A stretch of 64,000 nucleotides of DNA from NCBI GenBank assembly GCA_001803045.1, contig MHAR01000006.1, positions 77,740 through 141,739 of the forward strand, written 5' to 3'. The position numbers and the translations under genes were made by a program. The notes below the pieces were generated by a model. The model was not told the origin of the DNA and made no database searches. It worked only from the letters and a program-made list of their open reading frames with translations. This DNA is from Ignavibacteria bacterium RIFOXYB12_FULL_35_14 (GTDB taxonomy: Bacteria; Bacteroidota; Ignavibacteria; Ignavibacteriales; Ignavibacteriaceae). Position 1 is the first letter of the stretch; each line of letters opens with the position of its first letter. This document shows positions 35,201 through 44,237 of this stretch, one piece after another.

Positions 35201-36742
35201 GAAATAGATCTGAATCTTACATCAAACAATCTCGATCTTACTCCTTATGGAGAATTAATTCCCGGTGTAAGTAAGTTCAAAGGAATGCTTAACAGCAGCC
35301 TCCAGGTTAGTGGGACAATTCAAGAGCCCTCTCCAGATGGTTATCTCGCACTCGATAATACCTCATTCCTGCTAAAGTATAATAATCTCGAGTATCACGC
35401 TGGATTAAAGTTAAGTGTTGCCAAAGATTATCTTTCTGTCGATAGTCTATTGCTTGCTAATTCAGCGCAAACGCAATTCGGTGGTAGAATTACTGGTGGA
35501 GGAAAAGCCGAGCTAGAGAATTTCAATATAAATTCTTCCCAAATTGTATTGAATGGAAACCTTAAAGTATTGGGGGATGAAACAAAATACGTCAGCCCAA
35601 ACTTATATGGTGACTTGATCGTTTCTACTAAAGGAAATTTCGAACTTAAGTTTGATAAGAACGGCGCAAAGCTTAAAGCTCCGATATATGTTGATGTTGC
35701 AAAGCTCACATACTCACAGGCGCAAGGTTCTTACACAAGCACTTCGGAAAATTTTATTTACAAGTTTATTGAAGATACTATTCCAAAAGATTCGGAAGTT
35801 ATGGATTTTGAAAAGCTTGTGAACTTATCAAAACTAAATTCTTCAGAAGAACAGCAGCAGAATTCAAAACCCAGCAAATTTGATTACAGCATAGATGTAA
35901 AAGTTGAAGATGAAGCTGTTTTTACTTACGTGCTTTCACAGGAGTTTAATCAGAATTTAATTGCAGTATTACGTGGAGATTTTCAGTATGAAAGTATTAG
36001 AGGTAAACCGGTTGCGCAAGGCGAACTCGAGCTGCTTGAAGGTTCAACTCTGGAATTTATTAAAACATTTACTGCGGAAGGTAAAATTAGGTTTGAAAGT
36101 GAACTTAGTAATCCTTATCTGGATATTACTGCAGTATATAAAAATTATTATTACCCGGAGGAGAGTTCCTTAAACGGCGAAGGAGATCAATCCGGCAGTG
36201 ATGAAGTTGAAGTAGCAATAAAAATGAAGATTAAAGGCGCTCTAAAAGAATTGGATAAGAATCTTGCACAGCAATCTGAAAAGCTTGCAGTTTATATTGG
36301 CACAAAAGATATTGAGAATAACAAACCTGATCTCACAAAAGATGCTTCCGATGCCGTGATGTTTATGCTGCTTAATAAGTTTAATGATAATGTAAGCCAG
36401 CAAGAAAGAAATATTATCGATTCTTATGCTGCTTCCTTTGCCGGTTCAATCGTTGGAGGTTTTCTCAATCGTCAGCTTGGCGATTATGTTAAAAGCTTAG
36501 ATATAAGGCAAACAGGTACTGATACAAAATTTATTTTGGCAGGCAGGGCAGGAAAATTTCGATACTCAATCGGAGGTTCAACTGCTGTCTTTCAGGATCT
36601 CGGTCTTGCAAATGTAAAGATTGAATATCCTATCACCCGGAGTTTCTTTATGCGGCTTGAAAGAAAAGAAGCATTAAGCGAAACTAAATATCTTAATGAA
36701 ATGATTAATGAAGTCGGGCTTAAATATCGGTTTGAATTTTAA
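32216..36742 (+). CDS. tamB: TamB-like translocation/assembly protein (AsmA-like, DUF490)
   Basis: The product has 1508 residues. The start is TTG at 32216; no nearby ATG exists and the ribosome site is poor. After a basic N-terminus there is one membrane helix near residues 21-43 (IVNVFLYIGLMTLASLIFLF). The remainder is a long run of beta strands of the AsmA/TamB type, beginning ANDNLNGKISIGKIEGTIF, and ends in a DUF490-like C-terminal domain (about residues 1200-1508, GSTLEFIKTFTAEGKIRFES). Proteins of this kind bridge the periplasm and are linked to outer-membrane protein assembly or phospholipid transport. The C-terminus, ending YRFEF, resembles an outer-membrane-associated strand. The stop overlaps the rnr start by one base. 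Confidence 0.8.
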   Translation: MSDSEVTQPVPNPKRRRTLFQRIVNVFLYIGLMTLASLIFLFGFSQTQTFRNWLRDFVVEQANDNLNGKISIGKIEGTIFTSLILRNTIVTMEKDTLLNAGMIELRTSPLKIFLKTIYVRKVEIKDARIAFVKDSSGVLNISKLFPPTEEEDTSKSAFPFRIEVADFKLINVDFALQNYDKARSSEFYSSLNMDDFRIDDIFLSLRAFADIDNNTFETKIEYLSLNTNITAFNLKSFSGEFGVNPNEIIANDLFMNTESSDITLNAKVNGLNIFDSTMTENLKYAVMDISLDSRQFNFNDISSFVPPIGMLKGAVGVQLNASGNLLQLDINKIVLDYEKTHLETKAVIRNVNNMDDLTISADFKNSYINQSDIDKLLPEFGIPVFEKLGVVKIDSLTFDGRPLNFKSKVLLSTNTGKISSDVNMDLEKPIAEYDINFISKNFNISPIANISSSLNLRGNFVGRGFSPNEMNANILLVGDGSTVEGIDFDSLLLTAQAKDGVIDYSLFSAAYKARAEVDGSLDFLQENIGYNASGKVSNLDIGQLMKDSTTVTDLNFKFRTEGENFDIDKMNMFLTFDLSPSIINGTEIDSTRTITDIFTDNNEERVINFISDIADVTLKGQFSLPDAISVIGKETGLLTNAFMKKIAEVLPSAKLDKYLTEQNKSDKIGSITKSKNDERVSINYLVDLKDFGFITPFLYDKRLEIDGDISGNLVYDDDSIFVTLNSDLNYVKYWGKTDVYFLSKMNLDLDIANSFLARSTEDVDINLKVKTSRIFAGTDLNDVLLDLKMKENIADIKFASKLEDYASAELICLADLKSSTINLDVENLDLNYKGFDIKNRDNLNLLISEDRIDFKKFRLFHSNGEISVDGFLATNENQNLNLKISNIQGKDIFQSFSAGNGLSFLDINLNLNAVITGNYSRPLMTIGLNGENLTYKEKKFGDFVSNFNYADKNFSSDIKFFDSYSSSSVPALKLIGSIPINLSFTDSGKRLIDDEEIDLNLTSNNLDLTPYGELIPGVSKFKGMLNSSLQVSGTIQEPSPDGYLALDNTSFLLKYNNLEYHAGLKLSVAKDYLSVDSLLLANSAQTQFGGRITGGGKAELENFNINSSQIVLNGNLKVLGDETKYVSPNLYGDLIVSTKGNFELKFDKNGAKLKAPIYVDVAKLTYSQAQGSYTSTSENFIYKFIEDTIPKDSEVMDFEKLVNLSKLNSSEEQQQNSKPSKFDYSIDVKVEDEAVFTYVLSQEFNQNLIAVLRGDFQYESIRGKPVAQGELELLEGSTLEFIKTFTAEGKIRFESELSNPYLDITAVYKNYYYPEESSLNGEGDQSGSDEVEVAIKMKIKGALKELDKNLAQQSEKLAVYIGTKDIENNKPDLTKDASDAVMFMLLNKFNDNVSQQERNIIDSYAASFAGSIVGGFLNRQLGDYVKSLDIRQTGTDTKFILAGRAGKFRYSIGGSTAVFQDLGLANVKIEYPITRSFFMRLERKEALSETKYLNEMINEVGLKYRFEF

Positions 36743-38841
36743 TGAAAAAGAAAATCATATCATTCTTTAAAAAGAATGCAGGCACAGCATTTAAAAGTAA
36801 GGAAATTGCAAAGCGCCTTAAGCTTGTTTCAGAGGAGGAATTAGTTTCTCTAAAACATTTCTTGTATCAACTCTATGAAGAAAATTTCTTAACCAGAAAT
36901 GGTAAAAGATATAAGCTTAATCAAAACGCTTCCTCAGGTAAAGTAGCAGGTGAACTGCAAATTAGTCCGGGTGGATTTGGCTTTGTTGTCCCAAAAGATA
37001 AAAAACTTGGAGACATTTTCATTGCATCCCGAAATCTTTCAACAGCATTTAGCGGCGACACAGTTGAGGTTGCTCTTTTCGCAAAAAGCAAAGGGAAAAA
37101 TGTTGAAGGACAAATTGTTGATATTATTTCCCGGAAAAGAAATAACTTCGTTGGAACACTTAGGAGATCACATGTATCTTATTTTGTAAAACCTGATGAA
37201 CCTGAAATTCACCGGGATATTTATGTTGATAAGGAAAATCTAAAAGGAGCTAAAGAAGGTGATAAGGTAATTGTTGGAAATTTAATTTGGGATACTTCGC
37301 TTCTGAATCCTGAAGGTGAAATAATTGAACTTATTGGTAAATCCGGAACGAAAGATGCGGAAATATCTTCAATTGCTCATGAATTCAATTTACCATTAAA
37401 ATTCTCTCCTAAAACACTAGAGGAAGCTGAAAGAATAAGCGAGAATTTTTCACAAGAGGATTTAAAAAATAGAATTGATTTTCGAAACCAAAGTGTTTTC
37501 ACAATTGATCCTGTTGATGCGAAGGATTTTGATGATGCACTGTCAATTGAAATCTTGGAAAATGATAATTACCGAATTGGAATTCACATTGCAGATGTTT
37601 CGCATTATGTTTCAATCGGATCATTGTTAGACAAAGAAGCGCTAGAGCGCGGCAATAGCGTCTATCTTGTTGGTGGTGTAATTCCAATGCTTCCAGAAAA
37701 ATTATCGAACAATATTTGCTCGTTAGTTCCAAATAAAGATAGAATGACCTATTCAGTAATTGTCGAGATTACAAAACGGGGTAAAGTTGAGAATTACCAG
37801 ATCAAAAAAACAATTATAAATAGTAAACGAAGATTTACTTATGATGAAGTTCAGGAAATAATAGAAAACGGCAAAGGTGATTTTGAAAAGGAAGTATTGC
37901 TTCTTAATGAAATTGCTCAAATCTTAAGAAAGAAAAGGTTTCGTGATGGCGGAATTGAGTTTTCCACACCTGAAATTCGATTTGATCTTGATGAAAATAA
38001 CAAACCAGTTGCCATTTATCGCAAAGATGCTAAAGAGAGCAATATGCTTGTGGAAGAATTTATGCTGCTTGCAAATAAAATCTGTGCGGCTCACATTTCA
38101 ACTTTGAAGAACCAATCTGGCAAACCTTTTGTTTATAGGATACATGACTATCCGGATGCAGAAAAAATTATTGAGTTTTCTAAATTTGTAAAATCGCTCG
38201 GATTTTCTTTTGATCCGGATTTGTCTAAAAACACAAAACAATTTCATTCCCTGATGCTTCAAATCAAAGGAAGGGAAGAAGAGGCGCTTATTAATGAGCT
38301 GGCAATTAGATCCATGGCAAAAGCGGTTTACTCGACTAAAAATATTGGACATTATGGTCTTGGTTTTAAGTATTACACTCATTTTACTTCGCCAATAAGG
38401 CGTTATTCTGATTTGATAGTGCATCGTAATTTATTTAATTATTTAGAGGGAAGTAAGAAAAGCATTTATTCGCCTCTAAAGTTGGAGGAAATTTCAAATC
38501 ATTTATCTGCAACAGAAAGAAGCGCTGTTGAAGCTGAAAGATTATATATTAAAATTAAGCAGATCGAGTACTTAGAAAGTCATATAGGCGAATCTTTCCA
38601 TGCGGTAATTTCGGGAGTGACTCATTTCGGATTATTTGTTAAAATACTGGATATATTGGCAGAAGGACTTATAAGGGTTAGGGATTTGGAGGGAGATTTT
38701 TATGTTTACGATGAGAAAAAATATTCTTTAATTGGTAGAAGAACTAAAAAACAATATCGGCTTGGCGATAAAGTTTGGGTTAAGCTTGTTCGTGTCGATC
38801 AAGAAAAATCCGAATTAGATTTTATAATTACGGAACAATAG
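36742..38841 (+). CDS. rnr: Ribonuclease R
   Basis: The product has 699 residues. An N-terminal winged-helix region (residues 1-60) is followed by cold-shock domains (GGFGFVVPKDKKLGDIFI), the RNB catalytic domain with VDAKDFDDALSIE near residue 256 holding the Mg2+-binding aspartates, and a C-terminal S1 domain (ISGVTHFGLFVKILDILAEG). It degrades structured RNA from 3' to 5'. TAATG joins the tamB stop to this start, implying coupled translation. The next gene starts 12 bases later. Confidence 0.93.
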   Translation: MKKKIISFFKKNAGTAFKSKEIAKRLKLVSEEELVSLKHFLYQLYEENFLTRNGKRYKLNQNASSGKVAGELQISPGGFGFVVPKDKKLGDIFIASRNLSTAFSGDTVEVALFAKSKGKNVEGQIVDIISRKRNNFVGTLRRSHVSYFVKPDEPEIHRDIYVDKENLKGAKEGDKVIVGNLIWDTSLLNPEGEIIELIGKSGTKDAEISSIAHEFNLPLKFSPKTLEEAERISENFSQEDLKNRIDFRNQSVFTIDPVDAKDFDDALSIEILENDNYRIGIHIADVSHYVSIGSLLDKEALERGNSVYLVGGVIPMLPEKLSNNICSLVPNKDRMTYSVIVEITKRGKVENYQIKKTIINSKRRFTYDEVQEIIENGKGDFEKEVLLLNEIAQILRKKRFRDGGIEFSTPEIRFDLDENNKPVAIYRKDAKESNMLVEEFMLLANKICAAHISTLKNQSGKPFVYRIHDYPDAEKIIEFSKFVKSLGFSFDPDLSKNTKQFHSLMLQIKGREEEALINELAIRSMAKAVYSTKNIGHYGLGFKYYTHFTSPIRRYSDLIVHRNLFNYLEGSKKSIYSPLKLEEISNHLSATERSAVEAERLYIKIKQIEYLESHIGESFHAVISGVTHFGLFVKILDILAEGLIRVRDLEGDFYVYDEKKYSLIGRRTKKQYRLGDKVWVKLVRVDQEKSELDFIITEQ

Positions 38842-38853
38842 AAGAAAATTACA

Positions 38854-41800
38854 ATGAAGCATATCACCATTAAGATTGTATTACTTTCCTTATTCTTTCC
38901 TGCAATCATATTCGGGCAGTTTGGAAAGAACAAAGTCCAGTATAAAGATTTTGACTGGTATTATATTCAAACAGACCATTTTGATATTTATTTCAGTCAA
39001 AAGGGTGAAACACTTGCAGAGTTTACTTCAAAGGCGGCAGAGAATGCGCTTACATCAATTCAAAAAAGTTTTAACTATAAGATAAATAACCGCATCACAT
39101 TAATCATTTATAATTCTCAAAACGATTTTCAGGAAACCAACGTAATCGATCAATACTTAAGCGAAGGGATTGAGGGTTTTACCGAACTTTTTAAGAATCG
39201 CGTAGTAATTCAGTATATGGGTTCATACAAAAAATTCAGACATCTTATTCATCATGAGCTTGTTCATGCAGTCATGAATGACATGTTTTATGGCGGTTCA
39301 ATTCAGAATATCATATCAAATAATATTTCAATTAACATTCCTACCTGGTTTAGTGAAGGTATGGCAGAATATCAAGCGTTGGGTTGGGACGTAGATACGG
39401 ATATGTTTATTCGAGATGCCGCAATAAACGAATATCTGCCTGACATACAGAGTTTGGGGGGTTATTTTGCTTATAGAGGCGGTCAATCTGTCTTTTACTA
39501 TATTGACAGAAAATATGGCAAAGAAAAAATTGGCGAGTTGATTGGTAAAATCAGAAACACCGGAAATGTTGAAACAGGAGTTAAAGAAGCAATCGGACTT
39601 GATATCGAGGAACTGAACGAACGCTGGAAAAAAGAAATAAAGAGAATTTATTGGCCTGATATAGCAAAGAGGAAAGATCCTGATGAATTTGCAAAAAGGC
39701 TAACTAACCATAAAAAGGACGGCGGTTCTTATAATACTAGTCCTGCAATCTCTCCGCAAGGTGATAAGGTAGCTTTTCTTTCCAATAGAGACTTTTATTT
39801 TGATCTCTACATAATGAGCGCAATAGATGGTAAGATTATTAAAAAATTGATTAAGGGAAATCGTACAGCAGATTTTGAAGAACTGAATATTCTTACTCCA
39901 AGCTTAACCTGGTCTCCCGATGGAAAGAAAATAGCACTTGGTGCTAAAAGTGGAGGTTACGATGTTGTTTATATAATAGACGTCGAATCAGAAGATCGGG
40001 AAACAATCCCGCTTTGGCTTGAAGGGGTTAAAAGTGTTACATGGTCTCCTGATGGAAAAAGCTTGGCATTTATTGGTCACACTGCCACTCAATCTGATGT
40101 ATATCTTTATAATTTAGAAAATCAGCAGCTTGATAACTTGACAGATGATCTATTTAGCGATAGTGATCCTGCATGGTCTTTTGACGGTAGTAAAATATTT
40201 TTCTCCTCGGACCGGATTGATAAGCTTTCTAAAGAAATTCTACCTGACAGTTTTAAGATCTACAAGCACAATTACAATCAGCAGGATATTTATTCCTTTG
40301 AGTTGAATACCAAAAAAATTGAGAGAATTACCTCGCTGCCTTTCAGCGACGAAGTATCACCAATTGCAAGTCCTGATGGGAACCATCTACTGTTTATTTC
40401 GGATATTAACGGGATAAACAACATATACAGGAAAAGCTTAACAGAAAATAACTCTATCGATAAAACAGAAGAAAATTCAAATGATCTTATACCAGTCACA
40501 AATTCGCTAAATGGTTTGTACCAATTATCCACTTCAAAAGATGGTAAGAAGCTGTCATTTACGTCATTGTACCAGTCTGCTTTCAATATCTTTTTAATGA
40601 ATAATCCTTTTGAATCAATACTTGAAGAGAAAAAGCTTGAGCCGACACTCTACATTTCAAGCTTATTAAAAAAGGAAAATGGAGAAGAGTTCATCGAACG
40701 CGATAGTTCGGCAGCATTAAAAAATTCATTCAACGATTCTCTAGACATTTATGTGGGGAATATTGTCGACACTTCAAAAGTATACGGTGATTCGGTTGAA
40801 ATTGATTTTAGCAATTATGTTTTTGGTACCGATTTCAATCTTCCCAAAGATACAAGCAACAATGACGATTCAAAGTTTAATCTTGCAAACAATTTAGATA
40901 AGCAAGGCAACTATAAGGTAAATAAGTATAAGATTACTTTTTCTCCCGACATCGTTTATGCAAATGCCGGTTATAGTTCACTGTATGGTTTGCAGGGAAC
41001 AACCGTAATTTCCTTTAGCGATGTTTTGGGAAATCATCGTTTGATAGGTGTAACAAGTCTTCAAATTGATTTGAAGAATAGCGATTACGGATTAGCTTAC
41101 TATTATCTTCCTGAAAGAATTGACTATGGAATTGAAGCATTTCATACAGCAAGGTTTGTCTTTTTAAGCAGAGGAATTACTTCCGACCTGGTGAGATTCA
41201 GAAATTTTGGAGCAGTGGGCTCACTCAGCTATCCATTAAATCGCTTTAAAAGAATTGAGGCAGGATTAAGCTGGCTTAATATTTCGCAAGAAAACTTAGA
41301 TAACCCGAATGAAGAAACCGATAAGGTTTCCTATATAATTCCGTCATTAGGATTTGTGCATGATAATGTTTTGTGGGGATATACTTCGCCAATTGATGGT
41401 TCACGATATCGTTTTGACATTTATGGCAATCCCGGTTTATCAGATAGAAGGCTAAGCTTCTATTCTATACTTGGTGATTACCGAAGATACTTAAGATTTT
41501 GGACCGATTATTCATTTGTGTTTCGGTATTCCGGAGGTTATTCAGCAGGAAACAATCCACAAAGATTTTTTATCGGCGGAATAGAAAACTGGATAAACCG
41601 ATCATTTGCAACTACAGATATTCCTTTGGAATCTGCTTCTGATTTTGCATTCCTAACAGCGGCTTTACCGCTTAGAGGATTTGATTATGCAGAAAGGATT
41701 GGCACAAGATATTCGTTGGTTAATATGGAATTCAGATTTCCACTGATAAGATATTTGGTTACCGGTGCTCTCCCAATTCTATTTAGAAATATTTTGGGTG

Positions 41801-42027
41801 TTGCTTTTGTAGATGTCGGAACAGCATGGACAAAAGATAAAGACCTGAAGCTTTTTGAAAGAAACAATAACGGAAATGTTGTTACTAAGGATTTATTGAT
41901 GGGAACCGGTATTGGAGCAAGAGTATTCTTTCTCTATTTCCTAGTTCGGTTTGATGTTGCATGGGCTTACAATGTTGATGGGTTTACAAAGCCAAAGTTC
42001 TATTTGTCGTTAGGTGCCGATTTTTAG
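38854..42027 (+). CDS. Secreted zinc-peptidase-like / PD40 propeller / beta-barrel fusion
   Basis: The product has 1057 residues and a signal peptide of about 21 (LSLFFPAIIFGQ). Residues 25-270 are a gluzincin-like (peptidase MA) domain with H134-E135-L-V-H138 and a downstream Glu in WFSEGMAEYQ. Residues about 285-590 hold WD40-like PD40 repeats (ISPQGDKVAFLSNR, WSPDGKKIALGAKS, WSPDGKSLAFIGHT, ASPDGNHLLFISDI). The C-terminal 350 residues look like an outer-membrane barrel of the surface-antigen type (LPLRGFDYAERIGTRYSLVN, FVDVGTAW) and end in an aromatic strand, LSLGADF. It is probably an outer-membrane protein exposing or enclosing a protease-like domain. All zinc ligands appear present, but activity is not proven. 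Confidence 0.8.
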   Translation: MKHITIKIVLLSLFFPAIIFGQFGKNKVQYKDFDWYYIQTDHFDIYFSQKGETLAEFTSKAAENALTSIQKSFNYKINNRITLIIYNSQNDFQETNVIDQYLSEGIEGFTELFKNRVVIQYMGSYKKFRHLIHHELVHAVMNDMFYGGSIQNIISNNISINIPTWFSEGMAEYQALGWDVDTDMFIRDAAINEYLPDIQSLGGYFAYRGGQSVFYYIDRKYGKEKIGELIGKIRNTGNVETGVKEAIGLDIEELNERWKKEIKRIYWPDIAKRKDPDEFAKRLTNHKKDGGSYNTSPAISPQGDKVAFLSNRDFYFDLYIMSAIDGKIIKKLIKGNRTADFEELNILTPSLTWSPDGKKIALGAKSGGYDVVYIIDVESEDRETIPLWLEGVKSVTWSPDGKSLAFIGHTATQSDVYLYNLENQQLDNLTDDLFSDSDPAWSFDGSKIFFSSDRIDKLSKEILPDSFKIYKHNYNQQDIYSFELNTKKIERITSLPFSDEVSPIASPDGNHLLFISDINGINNIYRKSLTENNSIDKTEENSNDLIPVTNSLNGLYQLSTSKDGKKLSFTSLYQSAFNIFLMNNPFESILEEKKLEPTLYISSLLKKENGEEFIERDSSAALKNSFNDSLDIYVGNIVDTSKVYGDSVEIDFSNYVFGTDFNLPKDTSNNDDSKFNLANNLDKQGNYKVNKYKITFSPDIVYANAGYSSLYGLQGTTVISFSDVLGNHRLIGVTSLQIDLKNSDYGLAYYYLPERIDYGIEAFHTARFVFLSRGITSDLVRFRNFGAVGSLSYPLNRFKRIEAGLSWLNISQENLDNPNEETDKVSYIIPSLGFVHDNVLWGYTSPIDGSRYRFDIYGNPGLSDRRLSFYSILGDYRRYLRFWTDYSFVFRYSGGYSAGNNPQRFFIGGIENWINRSFATTDIPLESASDFAFLTAALPLRGFDYAERIGTRYSLVNMEFRFPLIRYLVTGALPILFRNILGVAFVDVGTAWTKDKDLKLFERNNNGNVVTKDLLMGTGIGARVFFLYFLVRFDVAWAYNVDGFTKPKFYLSLGADF

Positions 42028-42040
42028 CAGCTATAAAGAT

Positions 42041-42080
42041 ATGCCAGATTTTGCCTCGCTTTCGGCACGTAATCTGGCAT
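42041..42080. terminator. Hairpin between convergent genes
   Basis: ATGCCAGATT (42041-42050) and AATCTGGCAT (42071-42080) form a 10-bp perfect stem with a 20-base loop, between the stop codons of two converging genes. There is no T-tract, so it may be a bidirectional stabiliser or a repeat rather than a classic terminator. Confidence 0.5.
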
Positions 42081-42114
42081 CTCTACACGTGTGATAGTTT
42101 CATTTACCATCTGC

Positions 42115-42372
42115 TCATTTCTCTTTTGAATCCGAGGGTTTGGGTTTTGAAGTTTTGCTTTCGGGTTTCGAAGATTTGCTTTCAGTTTTTGCATTTTTAT
42201 AATCTGTATGGTAAAAACCACTGCCTTTAAAAATTGGACCTGATCCTGCACCGAGTAATCTTTTTACTTTGCCTTTACATTTAGGGCATTCTTTAATCGG
42301 CTCATCATTCATCTTCTGAAACATTTCGAAATCGTAACCGCAAGCTAAACACTTATACTCATAAGTTGGCAT
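42115..42372 (-). CDS. FmdB-family zinc-ribbon regulatory protein
   Basis: The product has 85 residues. It starts MPTYEYKCLACGYDFEMFQK and has a second CxxC in IKECPKCKGKVKRLLG, together a four-cysteine zinc ribbon, followed by GPIFKGSGFYHTDYK as in FmdB proteins. The C-terminal 30 residues are a Lys/Ser/Pro-rich tail of repeated SKPESKTSKPKPSDSK units. The family is widespread and described as putative regulatory, with no firm function. It stands alone, converging with the surface-protein gene. Confidence 0.88.
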   Translation of the reverse strand: MPTYEYKCLACGYDFEMFQKMNDEPIKECPKCKGKVKRLLGAGSGPIFKGSGFYHTDYKNAKTESKSSKPESKTSKPKPSDSKEK

Positions 42373-42484
42373 GATTTATTCCTAAAAAATTTAGTGCTTA
42401 ACTTAATGAAAAAAAGCAAATAATTCTATAAATTGATTTGGTTAAATTTTTGTTATTCAAAAAAATCATCCAAAGAAATTCTTA

Positions 42485-43159
42485 GTGAATTATTTAGTTA
42501 GAATAAAAAAAGTATTTTTGATACTCATTCCATTTTTATGCGTTGGTTGTCTTAACTACATTCAGGATGTAAATCTATATGCCGATGGATCCGGGTTTAT
42601 GAAAATAAGTTACTGGATGCAATCACTTGGGAATGAAAATTCTGTAATTGCCGAAAAAATCGGGCTGTTTAATTCGGATTCTTTGAGAAGCGCATTTCAA
42701 TCTCAGTACAATACTATTGAAGATATTGAAGTTTATACTGATTCAACCGACAGTACTATGCATGCAATAATTGAGTTGTCTTTTCCGAGCATTGATTCAT
42801 TAAATAACCATAAATCCTTTCGCGATTATAATTTTTCGTTAAAAGATGGTGCCGCTGGTCAAAAAATTTTTTCACAATTCATTCCGCCTGTTGCCACAGG
42901 ATTCGGAGTCAATCGAAGCGATTTTAGCATTCAATATAAATACACATTTGGGGGAGAAATAATAACTCATAATGCTCAGGATAATGAAGGGCGAACCTTA
43001 ATTTGGAATTATACTCTTGATGATATTGGAAGCGGTAAGACAATTTTGGTAACATTCAAACCATTCAAGCTAAAACAAACTCCTTATTGGATTTACATTC
43101 TTTCCGGCTTAGTTCTGCTTGTGGTAGTAATATTTCTTTTCAGAAGGAAAAAAGATTAG
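42485..43159 (+). CDS. Lipoprotein with C-terminal membrane helix, LppM-like
   Basis: The product has 224 residues from a GTG start at 42485; no in-frame ATG precedes the signal sequence. FLILIPFLCVGC gives a lipobox-like site with Cys near residue 22. The middle is a beta-rich domain (LNYIQDVNLYADGSGFMKIS) similar to LppM-type lipoproteins. A second hydrophobic helix is at the C-terminus (IYILSGLVLLVVVIFLFRRK) with basic stop-transfer residues. The function is unknown. It precedes prs, but a promoter of its own lies before prs, so the two need not be co-transcribed. Confidence 0.65.
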   Translation: MNYLVRIKKVFLILIPFLCVGCLNYIQDVNLYADGSGFMKISYWMQSLGNENSVIAEKIGLFNSDSLRSAFQSQYNTIEDIEVYTDSTDSTMHAIIELSFPSIDSLNNHKSFRDYNFSLKDGAAGQKIFSQFIPPVATGFGVNRSDFSIQYKYTFGGEIITHNAQDNEGRTLIWNYTLDDIGSGKTILVTFKPFKLKQTPYWIYILSGLVLLVVVIFLFRRKKD

Positions 43160-43200
43160 GTTTTAACTATTATTAATGACATAGCTGTTAGTTTATTTTA

Positions 43201-43231
43201 TTGACATACCAGGTCGTTTTGTATATATTTG
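43201..43231 (+). promoter_or_regulatory. Predicted promoter of prs
   Basis: TTGACA at 43201-43206 is followed after 17 bases by TATATTTG at 43224-43231. The second box fits the Bacteroidota -7 consensus TAnnTTTG exactly, while the first fits the general -35 box. It lies 39 bases before the prs start codon and is the clearest promoter in the window. Confidence 0.65.
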
Positions 43232-43269
43232 TGCCTCTTTTCTTAAATAATAAAAGCAAATAACAAATA

Positions 43270-44217
43270 ATGGCAACTGAAAACTTGAAAATTTTTTCAG
43301 GTAGTTCGAATCTTCCGCTGGCTGAAAAAATAGCGCGTAAGTCAAATATGCCATTAGGTTTAGTTGAGTTAAAGCGATTCAGTGATGGAGAAATTTGGGT
43401 TAAGTATCTTGAAAATATACGCGGTTCGGATATTTTCATAGTTCAATCAACCAATCCTCCGGCAGAAAACCTGATCGAGTTGTTGATCATGGTTGATGCA
43501 GCAAAAAGAGCTTCTGCCAATAGAATTACAGCAGTTATACCTTACTTTGGGTATTCACGACAGGACAGAAAAGATCAGCCCAGGGTTTCAATAACCGCTA
43601 AACTTTTAGCTAATTTAATCACTGGTGCTGGAGCGGATCGTGTGATCACAATGGATTTGCATGCTGCTCAAATTCAGGGTTTCTTTGATATTCCCTTTGA
43701 CCACTTGTATGGCTCATCCATTTTCAGCGGTCTCTTTAATGATATCAAAGATAATTTAGTTGTAGTTTCACCCGATGTTGGTGGAATAAAGATAGCAAGA
43801 TCATATGCTAAACGACTGAATGCAAGTTTAGTTGTTATTGATAAAAGAAGACCCAAACAAAATCTTGCAGAAGTTGTTCACATCATTGGAAGTGTAAAAG
43901 ACAAAGATGTTCTAATTGTGGATGACTTAATTGACACCGCAGGTACTTTTGTTGGTGCAATTGATGCCCTGAAAAAAGAAGGTGCACAAAACATTTATGG
44001 AGCCGTTACGCATCCATTGTTTTCAGGTCCGGCAATAGAAAGAATTCGTAATTCACAAATAACAAATTTGTTGGTTTCAGATACAATAAATTTTAAGCAT
44101 AGTGGTAATCTGGAAAAAATTTCAGTGGTTTCAGCTGCAGAAATTTTTGCGGAAGCAATAATAAGAACTCATGATAATGAGTCGATTAGTTCGCTGTTTG
44201 ATGTAGATAAAGGATAA
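43270..44217 (+). CDS. prs: Ribose-phosphate pyrophosphokinase
   Basis: The product has 315 residues, the usual length. It carries the N-terminal FSDGEIWVKYLENIRGSDIF segment, the ATP loop YFGYSRQDRKDQPR, the Mg2+ site VITMDLHAAQIQGFFDIP, and the ribose-phosphate-binding loop VLIVDDLIDTAGT near residue 218. It makes PRPP from ribose 5-phosphate and ATP for nucleotide, His and Trp synthesis. It leads a run prs-rplY-pth, a common bacterial order, continuing into hppA. Confidence 0.95.
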   Translation: MATENLKIFSGSSNLPLAEKIARKSNMPLGLVELKRFSDGEIWVKYLENIRGSDIFIVQSTNPPAENLIELLIMVDAAKRASANRITAVIPYFGYSRQDRKDQPRVSITAKLLANLITGAGADRVITMDLHAAQIQGFFDIPFDHLYGSSIFSGLFNDIKDNLVVVSPDVGGIKIARSYAKRLNASLVVIDKRRPKQNLAEVVHIIGSVKDKDVLIVDDLIDTAGTFVGAIDALKKEGAQNIYGAVTHPLFSGPAIERIRNSQITNLLVSDTINFKHSGNLEKISVVSAAEIFAEAIIRTHDNESISSLFDVDKG

Positions 44218-44237
44218 TTTTACAAATTGGAGCAATA

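Noticed and set aside
42024-42251. Minus-strand frame overlapping the FmdB gene
   Set aside because: It is a shifted reading of the zinc-ribbon gene; the true frame has the four cysteines and a proper start at 42372.
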